Assembly (NCBI RefSeq): GCF_001429045.1
Contig: NZ_LMHY01000005.1
Location: 47,195-111,194 of the forward strand
DNA length: 64,000 bases
Direction of reading: 5' to 3'
DNA from: Pseudomonas sp. Root71
Lineage (GTDB): Bacteria > Pseudomonadota > Gammaproteobacteria > Pseudomonadales > Pseudomonadaceae
Shown: in pieces, positions 26,554 through 35,682 of the stretch
How the letters are laid out: each line of letters opens with the position of its first letter
Position numbering within the stretch: the stretch's first letter is position 1
Notes under the pieces: model-generated
What the model was told of the DNA's origin: nothing
The model's input: the letters and a program-made list of their open reading frames with translations, nothing else
Database searches by the model: none
Position numbers and translations under genes: made by a program

Positions 26554-27768
26554 ATGACAACTGTCATTTTACCCGCCGTTCCAAGAGTCCTGATTGCCGA
26601 GGCCGACCCCTGGTCCCGGGATCTGCTCAAGGAAGTGTTATTGAACGTACGCTGCGATGCCCGGCTGGATCTGTGCGCCGATGGCCAGCAAGCGCTGGAG
26701 CTATTGGCCGCCCACCCCTATGACCTGGTGATCGCCGACTGGGAGTTGCCGGGCGTCGATGGCCTGAATGTCCTGCGCAATGTCCGTCAGCGCAAACGCA
26801 ACCCGCCGCTGCCCTTCATCCTCATGAGCAGTCGCAACGACAGTGCCAGCGTGCGCGAGGCCTTGCCGCTGGTGCCGGCCGCGTACCTGACCAAGCCCCT
26901 GAATATGCAAAGCCTGACCCAACGGTTGCAGGGGTTGCTGCTGAACGCTGGCGAAGAAGTCTCGTGCGAAGTGCCGGCGCTGGCACCGGGCATGACGTTG
27001 TCGGTGTTTCTGGAGCGTCGCCGGGAATTGGCCGACGGCGCGCCGCTGATGACCGACGTGCAAGTGGCGGTCAAACGCAGCCTCAATCCCAACGGCCTCG
27101 ACCTGACGGTGCTGGAAGACGAAATCCGCACCGATCCGCAGGTGACGGCCGTGTTGATCGCCGCTGCCAACAGCGCGGCCCAGCACCACGGCAGCGGTGT
27201 GCAAACCCTGTCCCAGGCGCTGCATCGCCTGGGCACCGGGCAGAGCATGAACCTGATTCTCGGCCTGGCGCTCAAGCGCAGTGCCCGGCTCAGCGATCCG
27301 CAATTGGCCGACTATGCCGAGCGCTACTGGGATCTATCGCTGCACACCGCCGAATACGCGCGAACCCTGGCGCGCCTGCTCGATCTGGATCAGGAGCGCT
27401 GTTATTGCGCCGGCATGTTGCATCGTCTCGGCGATCTGGCGTTGCTGCGCTGTTTGCAGGAATGGAAACAGGCCGGTGGCGAACTGGACGAGCAGGAGGA
27501 AGTGGGTGAAGCGCTGGTTGAATTTGGCGCGGCCTATGGTTCGGCCTTGCGCACGCGCTGGCGCCTGCCGCTGGAGTTGCGGGAGCTGATTGCGGCGGCC
27601 TACCAGCTCGGTGGCGGGGTTTACTCCCGCGAAGCGCTGGTGATGAACATGGCGGCGCAGATGGCGCGCCTGACCGAGCATGAGGGCATTGAGGCGCTGG
27701 CGAAGAGCCGGACGGCGCGGTTGCTCAAGATCGGTTTGCCGGAGTTGATGCGTTTGCGCAGGAAATAA
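26554..27768 (+). CDS. Response regulator with HDOD output domain
   Basis: A 404-residue protein. Residues about 10-130 are a CheY-like receiver with acidic pocket Glu16/Asp18, phospho-acceptor Asp62 (VIADWELPGVDG), Ser in MSS and Lys in YLTKPLN. Residues about 150-400 form an HDOD domain (SLNPNGLDLTVLEDEIRTDPQVTAVLIAAANSA, QTLSQALHRLGTGQSMNLILGLAL, YCAGMLHRLGDLALL), a non-catalytic relative of HD phosphohydrolases used in signalling. No kinase gene is adjacent; a diguanylate cyclase gene follows on the other strand. Partner unknown. Confidence 0.88.
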   Translation: MTTVILPAVPRVLIAEADPWSRDLLKEVLLNVRCDARLDLCADGQQALELLAAHPYDLVIADWELPGVDGLNVLRNVRQRKRNPPLPFILMSSRNDSASVREALPLVPAAYLTKPLNMQSLTQRLQGLLLNAGEEVSCEVPALAPGMTLSVFLERRRELADGAPLMTDVQVAVKRSLNPNGLDLTVLEDEIRTDPQVTAVLIAAANSAAQHHGSGVQTLSQALHRLGTGQSMNLILGLALKRSARLSDPQLADYAERYWDLSLHTAEYARTLARLLDLDQERCYCAGMLHRLGDLALLRCLQEWKQAGGELDEQEEVGEALVEFGAAYGSALRTRWRLPLELRELIAAAYQLGGGVYSREALVMNMAAQMARLTEHEGIEALAKSRTARLLKIGLPELMRLRRK

Positions 27769-27785
27769 GGGCGAACGCGATTCCC

Positions 27786-27890
27786 TGTGGGAGCGGGCTT
27801 GCTCGCGAAAGCGGAATGTCAGTCGACATAAAAGGTGACTGACACGGCCCCTTCGCGAGCAAGTCGGATCGCCGCACCGCCGCTCCCACA
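27786..27890. repeat. REP doublet, family A, with one variant arm
   Basis: The left unit (27786-27808) is a normal GGGAGCGGGCTTGCTCGCGA copy. The right unit (27852-27890) begins TTCGCGAGCAAG and ends CCGCTCCCACA, but about 17 extra bases (TCGGATCGCCGCACCGC) lie between them, forming a longer-stem REP variant. Confidence 0.85.
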
Positions 27891-27909
27891 TGGGGGCTGT
27901 GGTGACCTG

Positions 27910-28899
27910 TCAGGCAGTGACAATCCGGTTCTTGCCCTCGCGCTTGGCCCGGTACATCGCGGCATCCGCCCGGGAAAACAGGTTCTCCACGTTTTCGTCC
28001 GCGGCGCTCAGGCAGGTCAGGCCCTGGCTGACGGTGATGCCAAACGTCTGGCCTTCATGGGTGAAACGCATTCGCTGAATCTGCTGTTGCAAGCGTTCCG
28101 CTACTTGCAGGGCCATCTGCGGCGTACAGCCGGGAAACACCGCTGCGAACTCCTCACCGCCAATGCGCCCGAACAGGTCGCCACGACGCAACGCCGCGCG
28201 GCCGCTATCGGCGATGCATTGCAACACGTTGTCGCCTTCCTGGTGACCGTAGGTGTCGTTGATGATTTTGAAGTCATCGATGTCCAGCATCAGGAACGAC
28301 AGCGGTTGGCCCCGTTGCCGGGCGTGTGCGAATTCCTGGTGGGCGCATTCGAAGAAATGCCGGCGATTGCTGCTTTGGGTCAGGGCGTCGGTGGTTGCCA
28401 GGCGATGCAGCTCGCTTTCCATCCGCTTCTTGTCGGTGATGTCTTCGGCGATGCCGACGATGATCACGGGTTGCCCCGGTTCGGCCTGGCGGTTGACGTA
28501 GCATTTGTCGCTGAGCCAGCGTACCTGGCCATCGGCGGCAATGATTCGATACTCGCGGTCTTCGACGGCGCCCTTGTCCAGCACCTCGGCCAGGCTGCGC
28601 TCGGCATAGTCCAGGTCGTCAGGGTAAATGCTGTCGCGCCATTGGTTGCAGTCGACCAGCAGCCGATCAGCCGAACGGCCAAAGATCCGTTCATAGGCGG
28701 GGCTGACGTAAAGCACCTGGCGGGTTTCCCAATCGAAGGCCCACAGCACCGCGTTGACGCTCATCAGCAAGGTATTGAGCAACTGTTCGCGTTCGCTCAG
28801 GCGTGCGACTTCGCCTTGGGCATGCATCAGCGCTATCAGGGTCTGCGCGGCCTCGGGCCCATGTGACGGAGATGAGTCTTGCAGGTTTTTCTGGGCCAT
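27910..28899 (-). CDS. PAS-GGDEF diguanylate cyclase
   Basis: A 329-residue protein: a PAS/PAC sensor (residues about 40-158, ending VGIAEDITDKKRMESELHRLA) and a GGDEF domain with GGEEF active site at 247-251. The inhibitory I-site RRGD (238-241) lies five residues before it, so product inhibition by c-di-GMP is expected. No membrane helix, so it should be cytosolic. ATG 28899 is chosen; a TTG five codons upstream is the alternative. Convergent with the HDOD regulator. Confidence 0.92.
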   Translation of the reverse strand: MAQKNLQDSSPSHGPEAAQTLIALMHAQGEVARLSEREQLLNTLLMSVNAVLWAFDWETRQVLYVSPAYERIFGRSADRLLVDCNQWRDSIYPDDLDYAERSLAEVLDKGAVEDREYRIIAADGQVRWLSDKCYVNRQAEPGQPVIIVGIAEDITDKKRMESELHRLATTDALTQSSNRRHFFECAHQEFAHARQRGQPLSFLMLDIDDFKIINDTYGHQEGDNVLQCIADSGRAALRRGDLFGRIGGEEFAAVFPGCTPQMALQVAERLQQQIQRMRFTHEGQTFGITVSQGLTCLSAADENVENLFSRADAAMYRAKREGKNRIVTA

Positions 28900-29075
28900 C
28901 GACACAAATCTCAAAGGGCATGCCGCGTGTTAGTTCGCGGCCAACACCAAGCCCGCCGGGGATGGCGAAGTGTCTTTGAGATAGGGCTTTTCGGGTGAAG
29001 TTCCCACCCTTTGTCACGAGAGAGCTGGCTCCCGCCGGGCGGTACTGATGGCGCGATATTGCAGTCACACCACAT

Positions 29076-29113
29076 AACCCAGTGGGAGCGAGCAAGCTCG
29101 CTCCCACTGGGTT
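29076..29113. repeat. Single perfect REP-like hairpin at desA 3' end
   Basis: An 18-bp perfect stem (29076-29093 with 29096-29113) around AA, built from the family-A core GTGGGAGCGAGC, is followed on the plus strand by TTTT and touches the desA stop (29116-29118). It may protect or end the desA transcript. The interval 28900-29075 shows no gene. Confidence 0.8.
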
Positions 29114-29115
29114 TT

Positions 29116-30300
29116 TCAGACAGCGGCAGGGCGCAGGGAGTAGGTCTTCAACTGATCGGCGAAGTCGCGCAGGGATTGAATCCCGCTGGCTTCGGCTTCG
29201 TGTACCCAGTCCTTGATGGCCGCCAGCATGTCGTGACCATTTGAGCTGGTCTTGACCCAGATCTGCTGCAGGGCCAGGCGTTTCTCGTAAATTACCTTCA
29301 GCGCCTGACTGTGCTCGAGCATGTTCTGGATGCGTACATGGTGTTTGTCATCCAGCAGGCTGGTCTCCCGCGAAAGCAGGCGCTTGGCCCGGTGGAACTG
29401 GTGGCGTACCGAGTGATCGACCTTTTCCAGCTCTTGCTTGACCAGCGGGCCGATCACCAATTTGCGGTACTGGGCCATGATCTGGAAGCGGTTGTTGAGG
29501 ATCGCCATGGCGGTGTCCATGTCCAGGTTGCCCTTGCCTTCGACGCGATGGGCAATCGGTGCAACCCGCTGAACCTTGGCCAGGCGCAGGAAGCTGAAGA
29601 CTTTAATCCACGCCCAGCCCAGGTCGAATTCCCACTTCTTCACCGACAATTTTGCCGAGTTAGGGTAGGTGTGATGGTTGTTATGCAGTTCTTCGCCGCC
29701 AATCAGGATGCCCCAAGGCACCAGGTTGGTCGCCGCATCGCGGCATTCGAAGTTGCGGTAGCCGATGGCATGGCCCAGGCCATTGACCACGCCGGCGGCC
29801 CACACCGGAATCCACATCATCTGGATGGCCCAGATGGTGATGCCGATGGTGCCGAACAGCAGCAGGTCGATAACACCCATGATCGCGATGCCCAGCAGCG
29901 GGTATCGGCTGTAGAGGTTGCGCTCGATCCAGTCTTCGGGGCAGTTCTTGCCGTAGATGCGCAGGGTCTCGGGGTTTTCCGCTTCGGCGCGGTACAACTC
30001 GGCGCCTTTGCGCAGCACCGTGGACAAACCCTTGATGACCGGGCTGTGCGGGTCATCGACGGTCTCGCATTTGGCGTGATGCTTGCGGTGGATGGCGGTC
30101 CACTCGCGGGTGTTCTGCGCCGTGGTCAGCCACAGCCAGAAACGGAAGAAATGCTTGAGCCCCCCATTCAGCTCCAGGGAGCGATGGGCGGAGTAACGAT
30201 GCAGATAGACCGTGACGGCGATGATCGTGACGTGGGTCATCAGCAGGGTGACTGCTACCAGCGACCAGGGCGACAAGCCAAGAAAACCTTCGTACCACAT
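29116..30300 (-). CDS. desA: Acyl-lipid delta-9 fatty acid desaturase
   Basis: A 394-residue inner-membrane diiron enzyme that introduces a cis double bond in phospholipid acyl chains. The three histidine boxes are present: HRYSAH, HRKHH and HNNHH, between hydrophobic segments. Length and position match P. aeruginosa DesA (PA0286), which is divergent from a PAS-GGDEF-EAL gene exactly as here. The C-terminal 150 residues are a charged cytoplasmic helix region. O2-dependent desaturation is known for the family. Confidence 0.93.
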   Translation of the reverse strand: MWYEGFLGLSPWSLVAVTLLMTHVTIIAVTVYLHRYSAHRSLELNGGLKHFFRFWLWLTTAQNTREWTAIHRKHHAKCETVDDPHSPVIKGLSTVLRKGAELYRAEAENPETLRIYGKNCPEDWIERNLYSRYPLLGIAIMGVIDLLLFGTIGITIWAIQMMWIPVWAAGVVNGLGHAIGYRNFECRDAATNLVPWGILIGGEELHNNHHTYPNSAKLSVKKWEFDLGWAWIKVFSFLRLAKVQRVAPIAHRVEGKGNLDMDTAMAILNNRFQIMAQYRKLVIGPLVKQELEKVDHSVRHQFHRAKRLLSRETSLLDDKHHVRIQNMLEHSQALKVIYEKRLALQQIWVKTSSNGHDMLAAIKDWVHEAEASGIQSLRDFADQLKTYSLRPAAV

Positions 30301-30434
30301 AGGCTGTAGGGCCCTCGATAAAGAAAAAACAGCCGTTGCATTATCACTAAGCCCACACAGAAAACCAGTCGCCCTTTCAGATAAGAGTGGCTGGATGTGT
30401 CTTTCAACTATAATTCCAAACTTTTTGTAGGGAC

Positions 30435-32366
30435 ATGGATTGCCGGATGTCTGCCACCTATCGCGATGCCTTGCGCGCAGCGCTGCTCTATCTGTTGCTT
30501 TCTGTGGTTTGGCTGCAGATCAGTGGCTATTTATTAAACAGTTTCTTCGATAGCTCTGCCGAGCGACTGCGATGGCAACTGATCAACGGTTATGTCTGGG
30601 TGCTGTTCAGCGCCGGGTTGATCTTCATTGCCCGGGCGCGGCTGCTGCGGTGTCTGGGTATCGGCGCCAAACTGCGTGAGCGCGATGCCGACCGCATGCG
30701 CTTGCGCCAGGCAGCGGCCGTGTTCGACTGCACCCGCGAAGGCGTGCTGGTTACCAATCGGGAAGGCCTGATCATCCATGTAAACCGGGCGTTCATGGAA
30801 ATCACCGGTTACGGGTGTGAGGACGTGCTGGGACAGCGGCCCAACCTGTTCAAGTCCGGGCGACATTCCCCTGAGTTCTATCAGGTGATGTTTGCCTCGC
30901 TCGCCAGTGTCGGGGAGTGGAGTGGGGAAATCTGGAACCGGCGTAAAAGCGGCGAAATTTACCCGCAATGGCAAACGATCCGCCTGATCCATGACGATTT
31001 CGGCCGGCCGAGCGAATATGTGGCGGTGTTTTCCGACATCAGTGCAATCAAGAACTCCGAACACGAACTGATGCGCCTGGCGCACCACGATCCGCTGACC
31101 GACCTGCCGAACCGCCTGCTGTTCACCGACCGCGCCGAACAGGCCCTGGCCTCGGCACAGGTGCACAAGCGTGGCTGCGCGCTGCTGATGATCGATCTCG
31201 ATCACTTCAAGATGATCAACGACAGCCTCGGGCACAGCATTGGCGACCAGTTGCTCAAGGCTGTGGCCGAGCGCCTGGACGCCATGTTCGGTCCGGGCAT
31301 CACCTTGGCCAGGCTGGGCGGAGATGAGTTCGCCATACTTGCCGAAAGCTGTCCGCAACTGGTTCAGGCCGCTGCGTTGGCCCAGCGGATCATCGATGGT
31401 CTTAAAGAGCCGTTTCTTATTGATGGGCACCCACTGTCCATCAACACCAGCATCGGCATCAGCCTGTTCCCCAGCGATGCCTTGAGTGTCGAGCAACTGC
31501 TGCGCAATGCCGACTCTGCACTGTTCAAGGCCAAGAGCACGGGGCGCAATGATTATGCCCTGTACACCGAAGAGCTGACGGCCCATGCCCAGCAACGGGT
31601 GGAGATCGCCTTCGAGTTGCGCCGTGCCCTGGAACGGCAAGAGCTGCGGGTCCATTACCAGCCGGTTCACGACCTCAAGACCAGCCGCCTGATTGGCGTC
31701 GAGGCGCTGGTGCGTTGGCAGCACCCGCAGCGGGGCCTGGTGTCGCCGGCGGAATTCATTCCGGTCGCCGAACGAACCGGTCTGATTGCTGAAATCGATG
31801 CCTGGGTCATGGCGCAGGCGTGCCGGCAGATGTGCCAGTGGCAGCAGGGCGGGGTGGTGTTGTCGTTTGTCGCGGTCAACGTTTCTTCGCGCCTGTTCGC
31901 CCGCCGTGAGCTGTATCGGCAGGTGGCGCAGGTCTTGCGTGAAACCGGGCTGGAACCGGCGTTTCTGGAGCTGGAAGTTACCGAAAGCGCGGTGATGGAG
32001 GACCCGGAGGTCGCGCTGGAGCAGATGCATCGCCTGCGCGAACTGGGTGTGCGCCTGGCCATCGACGACTTTGGCACCGGTTATTCATCGCTGCTGCGAC
32101 TCAAGCGTCTGCCGGTACAAAAGTTGAAAATCGACCAGGGCTTCGTCGCCGGATTGCCGTGGGATGAGGATGATGCAGCGATTTCGCGGGTGATCATTGC
32201 CCTGGCCCAGAGCATGGGTATGCAGGTGCATGCCGAGGGGATCGAGCAGGTCGAACAGGCAGCTTTCCTCCTCGAGCAGGGGTGTGATCTGGGTCAGGGT
32301 TACTGGTTCGGGCGGCCGGTGTCGGCGGCGCAGCTCGATTGGATGCATGCGCCGGTGATCGGATAG
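30435..32366 (+). CDS. Membrane PAS-GGDEF-EAL c-di-GMP signalling protein
   Basis: A 643-residue protein in the PA0285 position. Two N-terminal membrane helices (residues about 12-32 and 50-68), a PAS/PAC domain (about 90-210), GGDEF (GGDEF at 295-299) and EAL (EAL at 423-425, with later motifs ELEVTESAV, IDDFGTGYSSL, KIDQGFV and GYWFGRP). Both catalytic signatures are intact, but no RxxD I-site precedes GGDEF (GITLARL instead). It may make or degrade c-di-GMP; the net activity cannot be read from sequence. ATG 30435 and ATG 30447 are both usable starts. Confidence 0.92.
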   Translation: MDCRMSATYRDALRAALLYLLLSVVWLQISGYLLNSFFDSSAERLRWQLINGYVWVLFSAGLIFIARARLLRCLGIGAKLRERDADRMRLRQAAAVFDCTREGVLVTNREGLIIHVNRAFMEITGYGCEDVLGQRPNLFKSGRHSPEFYQVMFASLASVGEWSGEIWNRRKSGEIYPQWQTIRLIHDDFGRPSEYVAVFSDISAIKNSEHELMRLAHHDPLTDLPNRLLFTDRAEQALASAQVHKRGCALLMIDLDHFKMINDSLGHSIGDQLLKAVAERLDAMFGPGITLARLGGDEFAILAESCPQLVQAAALAQRIIDGLKEPFLIDGHPLSINTSIGISLFPSDALSVEQLLRNADSALFKAKSTGRNDYALYTEELTAHAQQRVEIAFELRRALERQELRVHYQPVHDLKTSRLIGVEALVRWQHPQRGLVSPAEFIPVAERTGLIAEIDAWVMAQACRQMCQWQQGGVVLSFVAVNVSSRLFARRELYRQVAQVLRETGLEPAFLELEVTESAVMEDPEVALEQMHRLRELGVRLAIDDFGTGYSSLLRLKRLPVQKLKIDQGFVAGLPWDEDDAAISRVIIALAQSMGMQVHAEGIEQVEQAAFLLEQGCDLGQGYWFGRPVSAAQLDWMHAPVIG

Positions 32367-32462
32367 GCGCAAACCCTGTGGGAGGTTTTTTGGTGTGTCT
32401 GAAAAGGGGTGATTCACCTCAAGCCCTTGTCCCTTCAGTTAATCTCTTCTGGTTATATAAAC

Positions 32463-32487
32463 ATTCTTAAATAGTCTTTTTAAGAAT
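32463..32487 (+). promoter_or_regulatory. Inverted repeat upstream of oscA
   Basis: ATTCTTAAA (32463-32471) and TTTAAGAAT (32479-32487) form a perfect 9-bp inverted repeat with a 7-nt spacer in an AT-rich stretch about 80-110 nt before oscA. A sulfur regulator such as CysB is a candidate binder by context; this is inference. Confidence 0.45.
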
Positions 32488-32569
32488 ATCTACACCTCTC
32501 TAGTATTGCTCTCAAGCCGCAAGCAGTGCCGACACTGCGAGGCAACCTCTCAGTTGAAGGAGCAGCAAT

Positions 32570-32752
32570 ATGAGCGCATCCCTGCGTAGCGTCGACGGTC
32601 AAGACGAAGCCACCATCCTGCGTGAAATCCAGAGTGCCCTGCGCGATCTGCGCTTTGGTGCCGTGGAAATCACCGTGCACAACGCCCAGGTGGTGCAGAT
32701 CGAGCGCAAAGAAAAATTCCGTTTGCAGCAGCCGGGCAACAAGTCGGGCTGA
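32570..32752 (+). CDS. oscA: OscA, small DUF2292 sulfur-starvation protein
   Basis: A 60-residue protein with the DUF2292/YezD pattern ATILREIQSALRDLRFGAVEITVHNAQVVQIERKEKFRL. OscA was described in Pseudomonas corrugata as needed for organosulfur use under chromate or sulfur limitation, and lies upstream of sbp-cysTWA as it does here. GAAGGAG lies 8 bases before the ATG. A REP doublet separates it from sbp. No catalytic residues are obvious; a nucleic-acid or protein-binding role is possible. Confidence 0.9.
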   Translation: MSASLRSVDGQDEATILREIQSALRDLRFGAVEITVHNAQVVQIERKEKFRLQQPGNKSG

Positions 32753-32756
32753 AGGG

Positions 32757-32824
32757 GATCGCAGCCTGCGGCAGCTCCTACAGAAGCACGCAATCACCTG
32801 TAGGAGCTGCCGAAGGCTGCGATC
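32757..32824. repeat. REP doublet, family B
   Basis: Inverted copies of GGAGCTGCCGCAGGCTGCGA (right-hand copy with a single change, CCGAAGG) separated by about 20 nt, between oscA and sbp. Could fold as a hairpin and reduce read-through. Confidence 0.9.
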
Positions 32825-32895
32825 TTTGAACCGGCAACGCGATTCCAGAAATCCATAAAAAAGCCAACAAACCAAGAATTCCAGGAGCTTTCACC

Positions 32896-33909
32896 ATGTC
32901 GTCGATTCGTCATTTCGCTTTGGCCGCCCTGGCCAGCGCCCTTTTTGCCGGTTCCGCCGTTGCCAAGGACTACGAGTTGCTCAACGTGTCGTACGACCCG
33001 ACCCGCGAGCTGTACCAGGACTACAACGCCGAGTTCATCAAGTTCTGGCAGAAGGATCACGCGGGCGACACCGTGAAGGTCCAGCAATCCCACGGCGGTT
33101 CGGGCAAGCAAGGCCGTGCGGTGATCGATGGCCTGCGTGCCGACGTCGTGACCCTGGCCCTGGCCGGTGATATCGACGAAATCGCCAAGCTCGGCAAAAC
33201 CCTGCCGGCCGACTGGCAAAAACGCCTGCCGGACGCCAGCACGCCCTACACCTCGACCATCGTGTTCCTGGTGCGCAAGGGCAACCCTAAAGGCATCAAG
33301 GACTGGGGCGACCTGGTCAAGAATGACGTCTCGGTGATCACGCCGAACCCGAAAACCTCCGGCGGTGCACGCTGGAACTTCCTCGCGGCCTGGGCCTATG
33401 GCTTGAAAGCCAATGGCGGCGACGAAGCCAAGGCCAAGGAATACGTACAAACCCTGTTCAAGCACGTGCCAGTGCTGGATACCGGCGCTCGCGGCTCGAC
33501 CATTACCTTCGTCAACAACGGTCAGGGTGATGTATTGCTGGCCTGGGAAAACGAAGCCTTCCTGGCCCTGAAAGAAGAGGGCGGCGCCGACAAGTTCGAC
33601 ATCGTCGTGCCTTCGCTGTCGATTCTCGCCGAGCCACCGGTGGCGGTGGTCGACAAGAACGCCGAGAAAAAGGGCAACGAGCAGATCGCCGAAGCTTACC
33701 TCAAGCACCTGTACAGCCCGGCCGGCCAGGAAATCGCGGCGAAGAACTTCTATCGTCCACGTGACAAGGACGTGGCCGCCAAGTACGCCCAGCAGTTCCC
33801 GAAACTGGAACTGGTGAGCATCGACAAGGACTTCGGCGGCTGGAAAACCGCACAGCCGAAATTCTTCAATGACGGAGGCGTGTTCGACCAGATCTATCAG
33901 GCGCAGTAA
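32896..33909 (+). CDS. sbp: Sulfate ABC transporter substrate-binding protein
   Basis: A 337-residue periplasmic protein with a signal peptide (cleavage near AVAKDY) and the sulfate/thiosulfate-binding pattern [60 protein letters not shown] and FDQIYQ near the end. It delivers sulfate to CysTWA. AGGAG precedes ATG 32896 by 7 nt. It heads the sbp-cysTWA operon; a hairpin lies after its stop. Confidence 0.96.
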   Translation: MSSIRHFALAALASALFAGSAVAKDYELLNVSYDPTRELYQDYNAEFIKFWQKDHAGDTVKVQQSHGGSGKQGRAVIDGLRADVVTLALAGDIDEIAKLGKTLPADWQKRLPDASTPYTSTIVFLVRKGNPKGIKDWGDLVKNDVSVITPNPKTSGGARWNFLAAWAYGLKANGGDEAKAKEYVQTLFKHVPVLDTGARGSTITFVNNGQGDVLLAWENEAFLALKEEGGADKFDIVVPSLSILAEPPVAVVDKNAEKKGNEQIAEAYLKHLYSPAGQEIAAKNFYRPRDKDVAAKYAQQFPKLELVSIDKDFGGWKTAQPKFFNDGGVFDQIYQAQ

Positions 33910-33927
33910 TCTTAAATAGCCATCAAC

Positions 33928-33953
33928 GAGCCCCGGATTCACCTCCGGGGCTC
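33928..33953 (+). other. Intercistronic hairpin sbp-cysT
   Basis: GAGCCCCGGA pairs with TCCGGGGCTC across a 6-nt loop between sbp and cysT, with no T-run. Such structures often stabilise the abundant binding-protein mRNA and attenuate permease expression. Confidence 0.65.
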
Positions 33954-33978
33954 AGTGCGTTCTCAACCAAGGACTTTT

Positions 33979-34797
33979 ATGTCGCGTCGTATCTCCCCCG
34001 TCATACCCGGCTTCGGGCTGACGCTGGGCTACACCTTGGTGTACCTCAGCCTGATTGTGCTCATACCACTGGCGGCAATGTTCGTGCATGCCGCTCAACT
34101 CACCTGGGATCAGTTCTGGGCAATCATCTCGGCGCCACGGGTGCTGGCCGCGCTTAAGCTCAGCTTCGGCACCGCCCTGTGTGCCGCGATCATCAACGGC
34201 ATCATCGGCACGCTGTTGGCTTGGGTATTAGTGCGCTATACCTTCCCTGGACGAAAAGTGATCGATGCAATGATCGACTTGCCGTTCGCATTGCCCACGG
34301 CGGTGGCCGGTATTGCACTGACAGCGTTGTACACCCCTACCGGTCTGGTGGGTCAGTTTGCAGCGGATCTGGGTTTCAAGATCGCCTACACCCCCCTGGG
34401 CATCACCCTTGCCCTCACTTTTGTGACACTTCCATTCGTAGTACGTACCGTACAGCCAGTATTGGCGGATATTCCCCGTGAAGTGGAAGAAGCGGCGGCG
34501 TGCCTGGGTGCAAAACCCTTGCAGGTCTTTCGCCATATCCTGCTGCCGGCACTGCTTCCGGCATGGCTCACCGGTTTCGCCTTGGCCTTTGCCCGCGGGG
34601 TCGGCGAGTACGGTTCGGTGATTTTCATCGCCGGCAACATGCCGATGAAAACCGAGATTCTGCCGCTGCTGATCATGGTCAAGCTCGACCAATACGATTA
34701 CACCGGCGCTACCTCCATTGGTGTACTGATGCTGGTGGTTTCCTTCGTCCTGTTGCTGCTGATCAACTTGTTGCAGCGGCGCATCGAAACCCCATAA
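33979..34797 (+). CDS. cysT: Sulfate ABC transporter permease CysT
   Basis: A 272-residue inner-membrane permease with about six helices and the EAA loop VEEAAACLGAKPLQVFRHILLPALLPA. Opening residues PVIPGFGLTLGYTLVYLSLIVLIPLAAMF are typical of CysT/CysU. ATG 33979 follows AAGGA by 5 nt; the frame extends 24 nt upstream without a better start. Pairs with CysW to form the sulfate channel. Confidence 0.95.
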   Translation: MSRRISPVIPGFGLTLGYTLVYLSLIVLIPLAAMFVHAAQLTWDQFWAIISAPRVLAALKLSFGTALCAAIINGIIGTLLAWVLVRYTFPGRKVIDAMIDLPFALPTAVAGIALTALYTPTGLVGQFAADLGFKIAYTPLGITLALTFVTLPFVVRTVQPVLADIPREVEEAAACLGAKPLQVFRHILLPALLPAWLTGFALAFARGVGEYGSVIFIAGNMPMKTEILPLLIMVKLDQYDYTGATSIGVLMLVVSFVLLLLINLLQRRIETP

Positions 34798-34809
34798 GGA
34801 GGCGCACCC

Positions 34810-35679
34810 ATGTCCCAATCGTCTATTGCTGCCGCTTCCTCGAACGCTGCCCGTCGTGGCAGTGCGACTTCGCGGCGAATCCTGATCGGCCTTGGCTGGC
34901 TGATTTTTGCGCTGTTCCTGTTGTTGCCGCTGTTCATCGTGGTGTCCCAGGGCCTGAAGCTCGGCCTCGGGGCGTTCTTCACTGCGATCTTCGAGCCGGA
35001 CGCGCTGTCGGCACTGAAGCTCACGGTCATCGCCGTACTGATCTCCGTGCCGCTGAACCTGGTGTTTGGTGTCAGCGCCGCCTGGTGCGTGAGCAAGTAC
35101 TCGTTCCGCGGCAAGAGCATGCTGGTGACTTTGATCGACCTGCCGTTCTCGGTGTCGCCGGTGATCGCCGGTCTGGTCTATGTGCTGATGTTCGGCGCCC
35201 AGGGCCTGTTCGGCCCATGGCTGCAGGACCACGACATCCAGATCGTCTTCGCCCTGCCGGGCATCGTGCTGGCGACGATCTTCGTTACCGTGCCGTTCGT
35301 GGCTCGTGAGCTGATCCCGCTGATGCAGGAGCAAGGCACCCAGGAAGAGGAGGCCGCGCGCCTGCTAGGGGCCAACGGCTGGCAGATGTTCTGGCACGTC
35401 ACCGTGCCCAACATCAAATGGGGCCTGATCTACGGCGTGGTGTTGTGTACCGCGCGGGCCATGGGGGAATTCGGTGCGGTGTCGGTGGTTTCCGGGCACA
35501 TTCGCGGGGTGACCAACACCCTGCCGTTGCACGTCGAGATCCTCTACAACGAATACAACCACGTGGCCGCGTTCGCCGTGGCGAGCCTGTTGCTGATCCT
35601 GGCGCTCTTCATCCTGCTGCTCAAGCAGTGGAGCGAAAACCGTATTAACCGCCTGCGCGCCAGCGCCGCGGAGGAATAA
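34810..35679 (+). CDS. cysW: Sulfate ABC transporter permease CysW
   Basis: A 289-residue permease with six predicted helices and the EAA loop [28 protein letters not shown]. The [18 protein letters not shown] segment is characteristic of CysW. AAGGAGG precedes its ATG, 12 nt after cysT, and cysA begins 3 nt after its stop. Confidence 0.96.
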   Translation: MSQSSIAAASSNAARRGSATSRRILIGLGWLIFALFLLLPLFIVVSQGLKLGLGAFFTAIFEPDALSALKLTVIAVLISVPLNLVFGVSAAWCVSKYSFRGKSMLVTLIDLPFSVSPVIAGLVYVLMFGAQGLFGPWLQDHDIQIVFALPGIVLATIFVTVPFVARELIPLMQEQGTQEEEAARLLGANGWQMFWHVTVPNIKWGLIYGVVLCTARAMGEFGAVSVVSGHIRGVTNTLPLHVEILYNEYNHVAAFAVASLLLILALFILLLKQWSENRINRLRASAAEE

Positions 35680-35682
35680 TTC

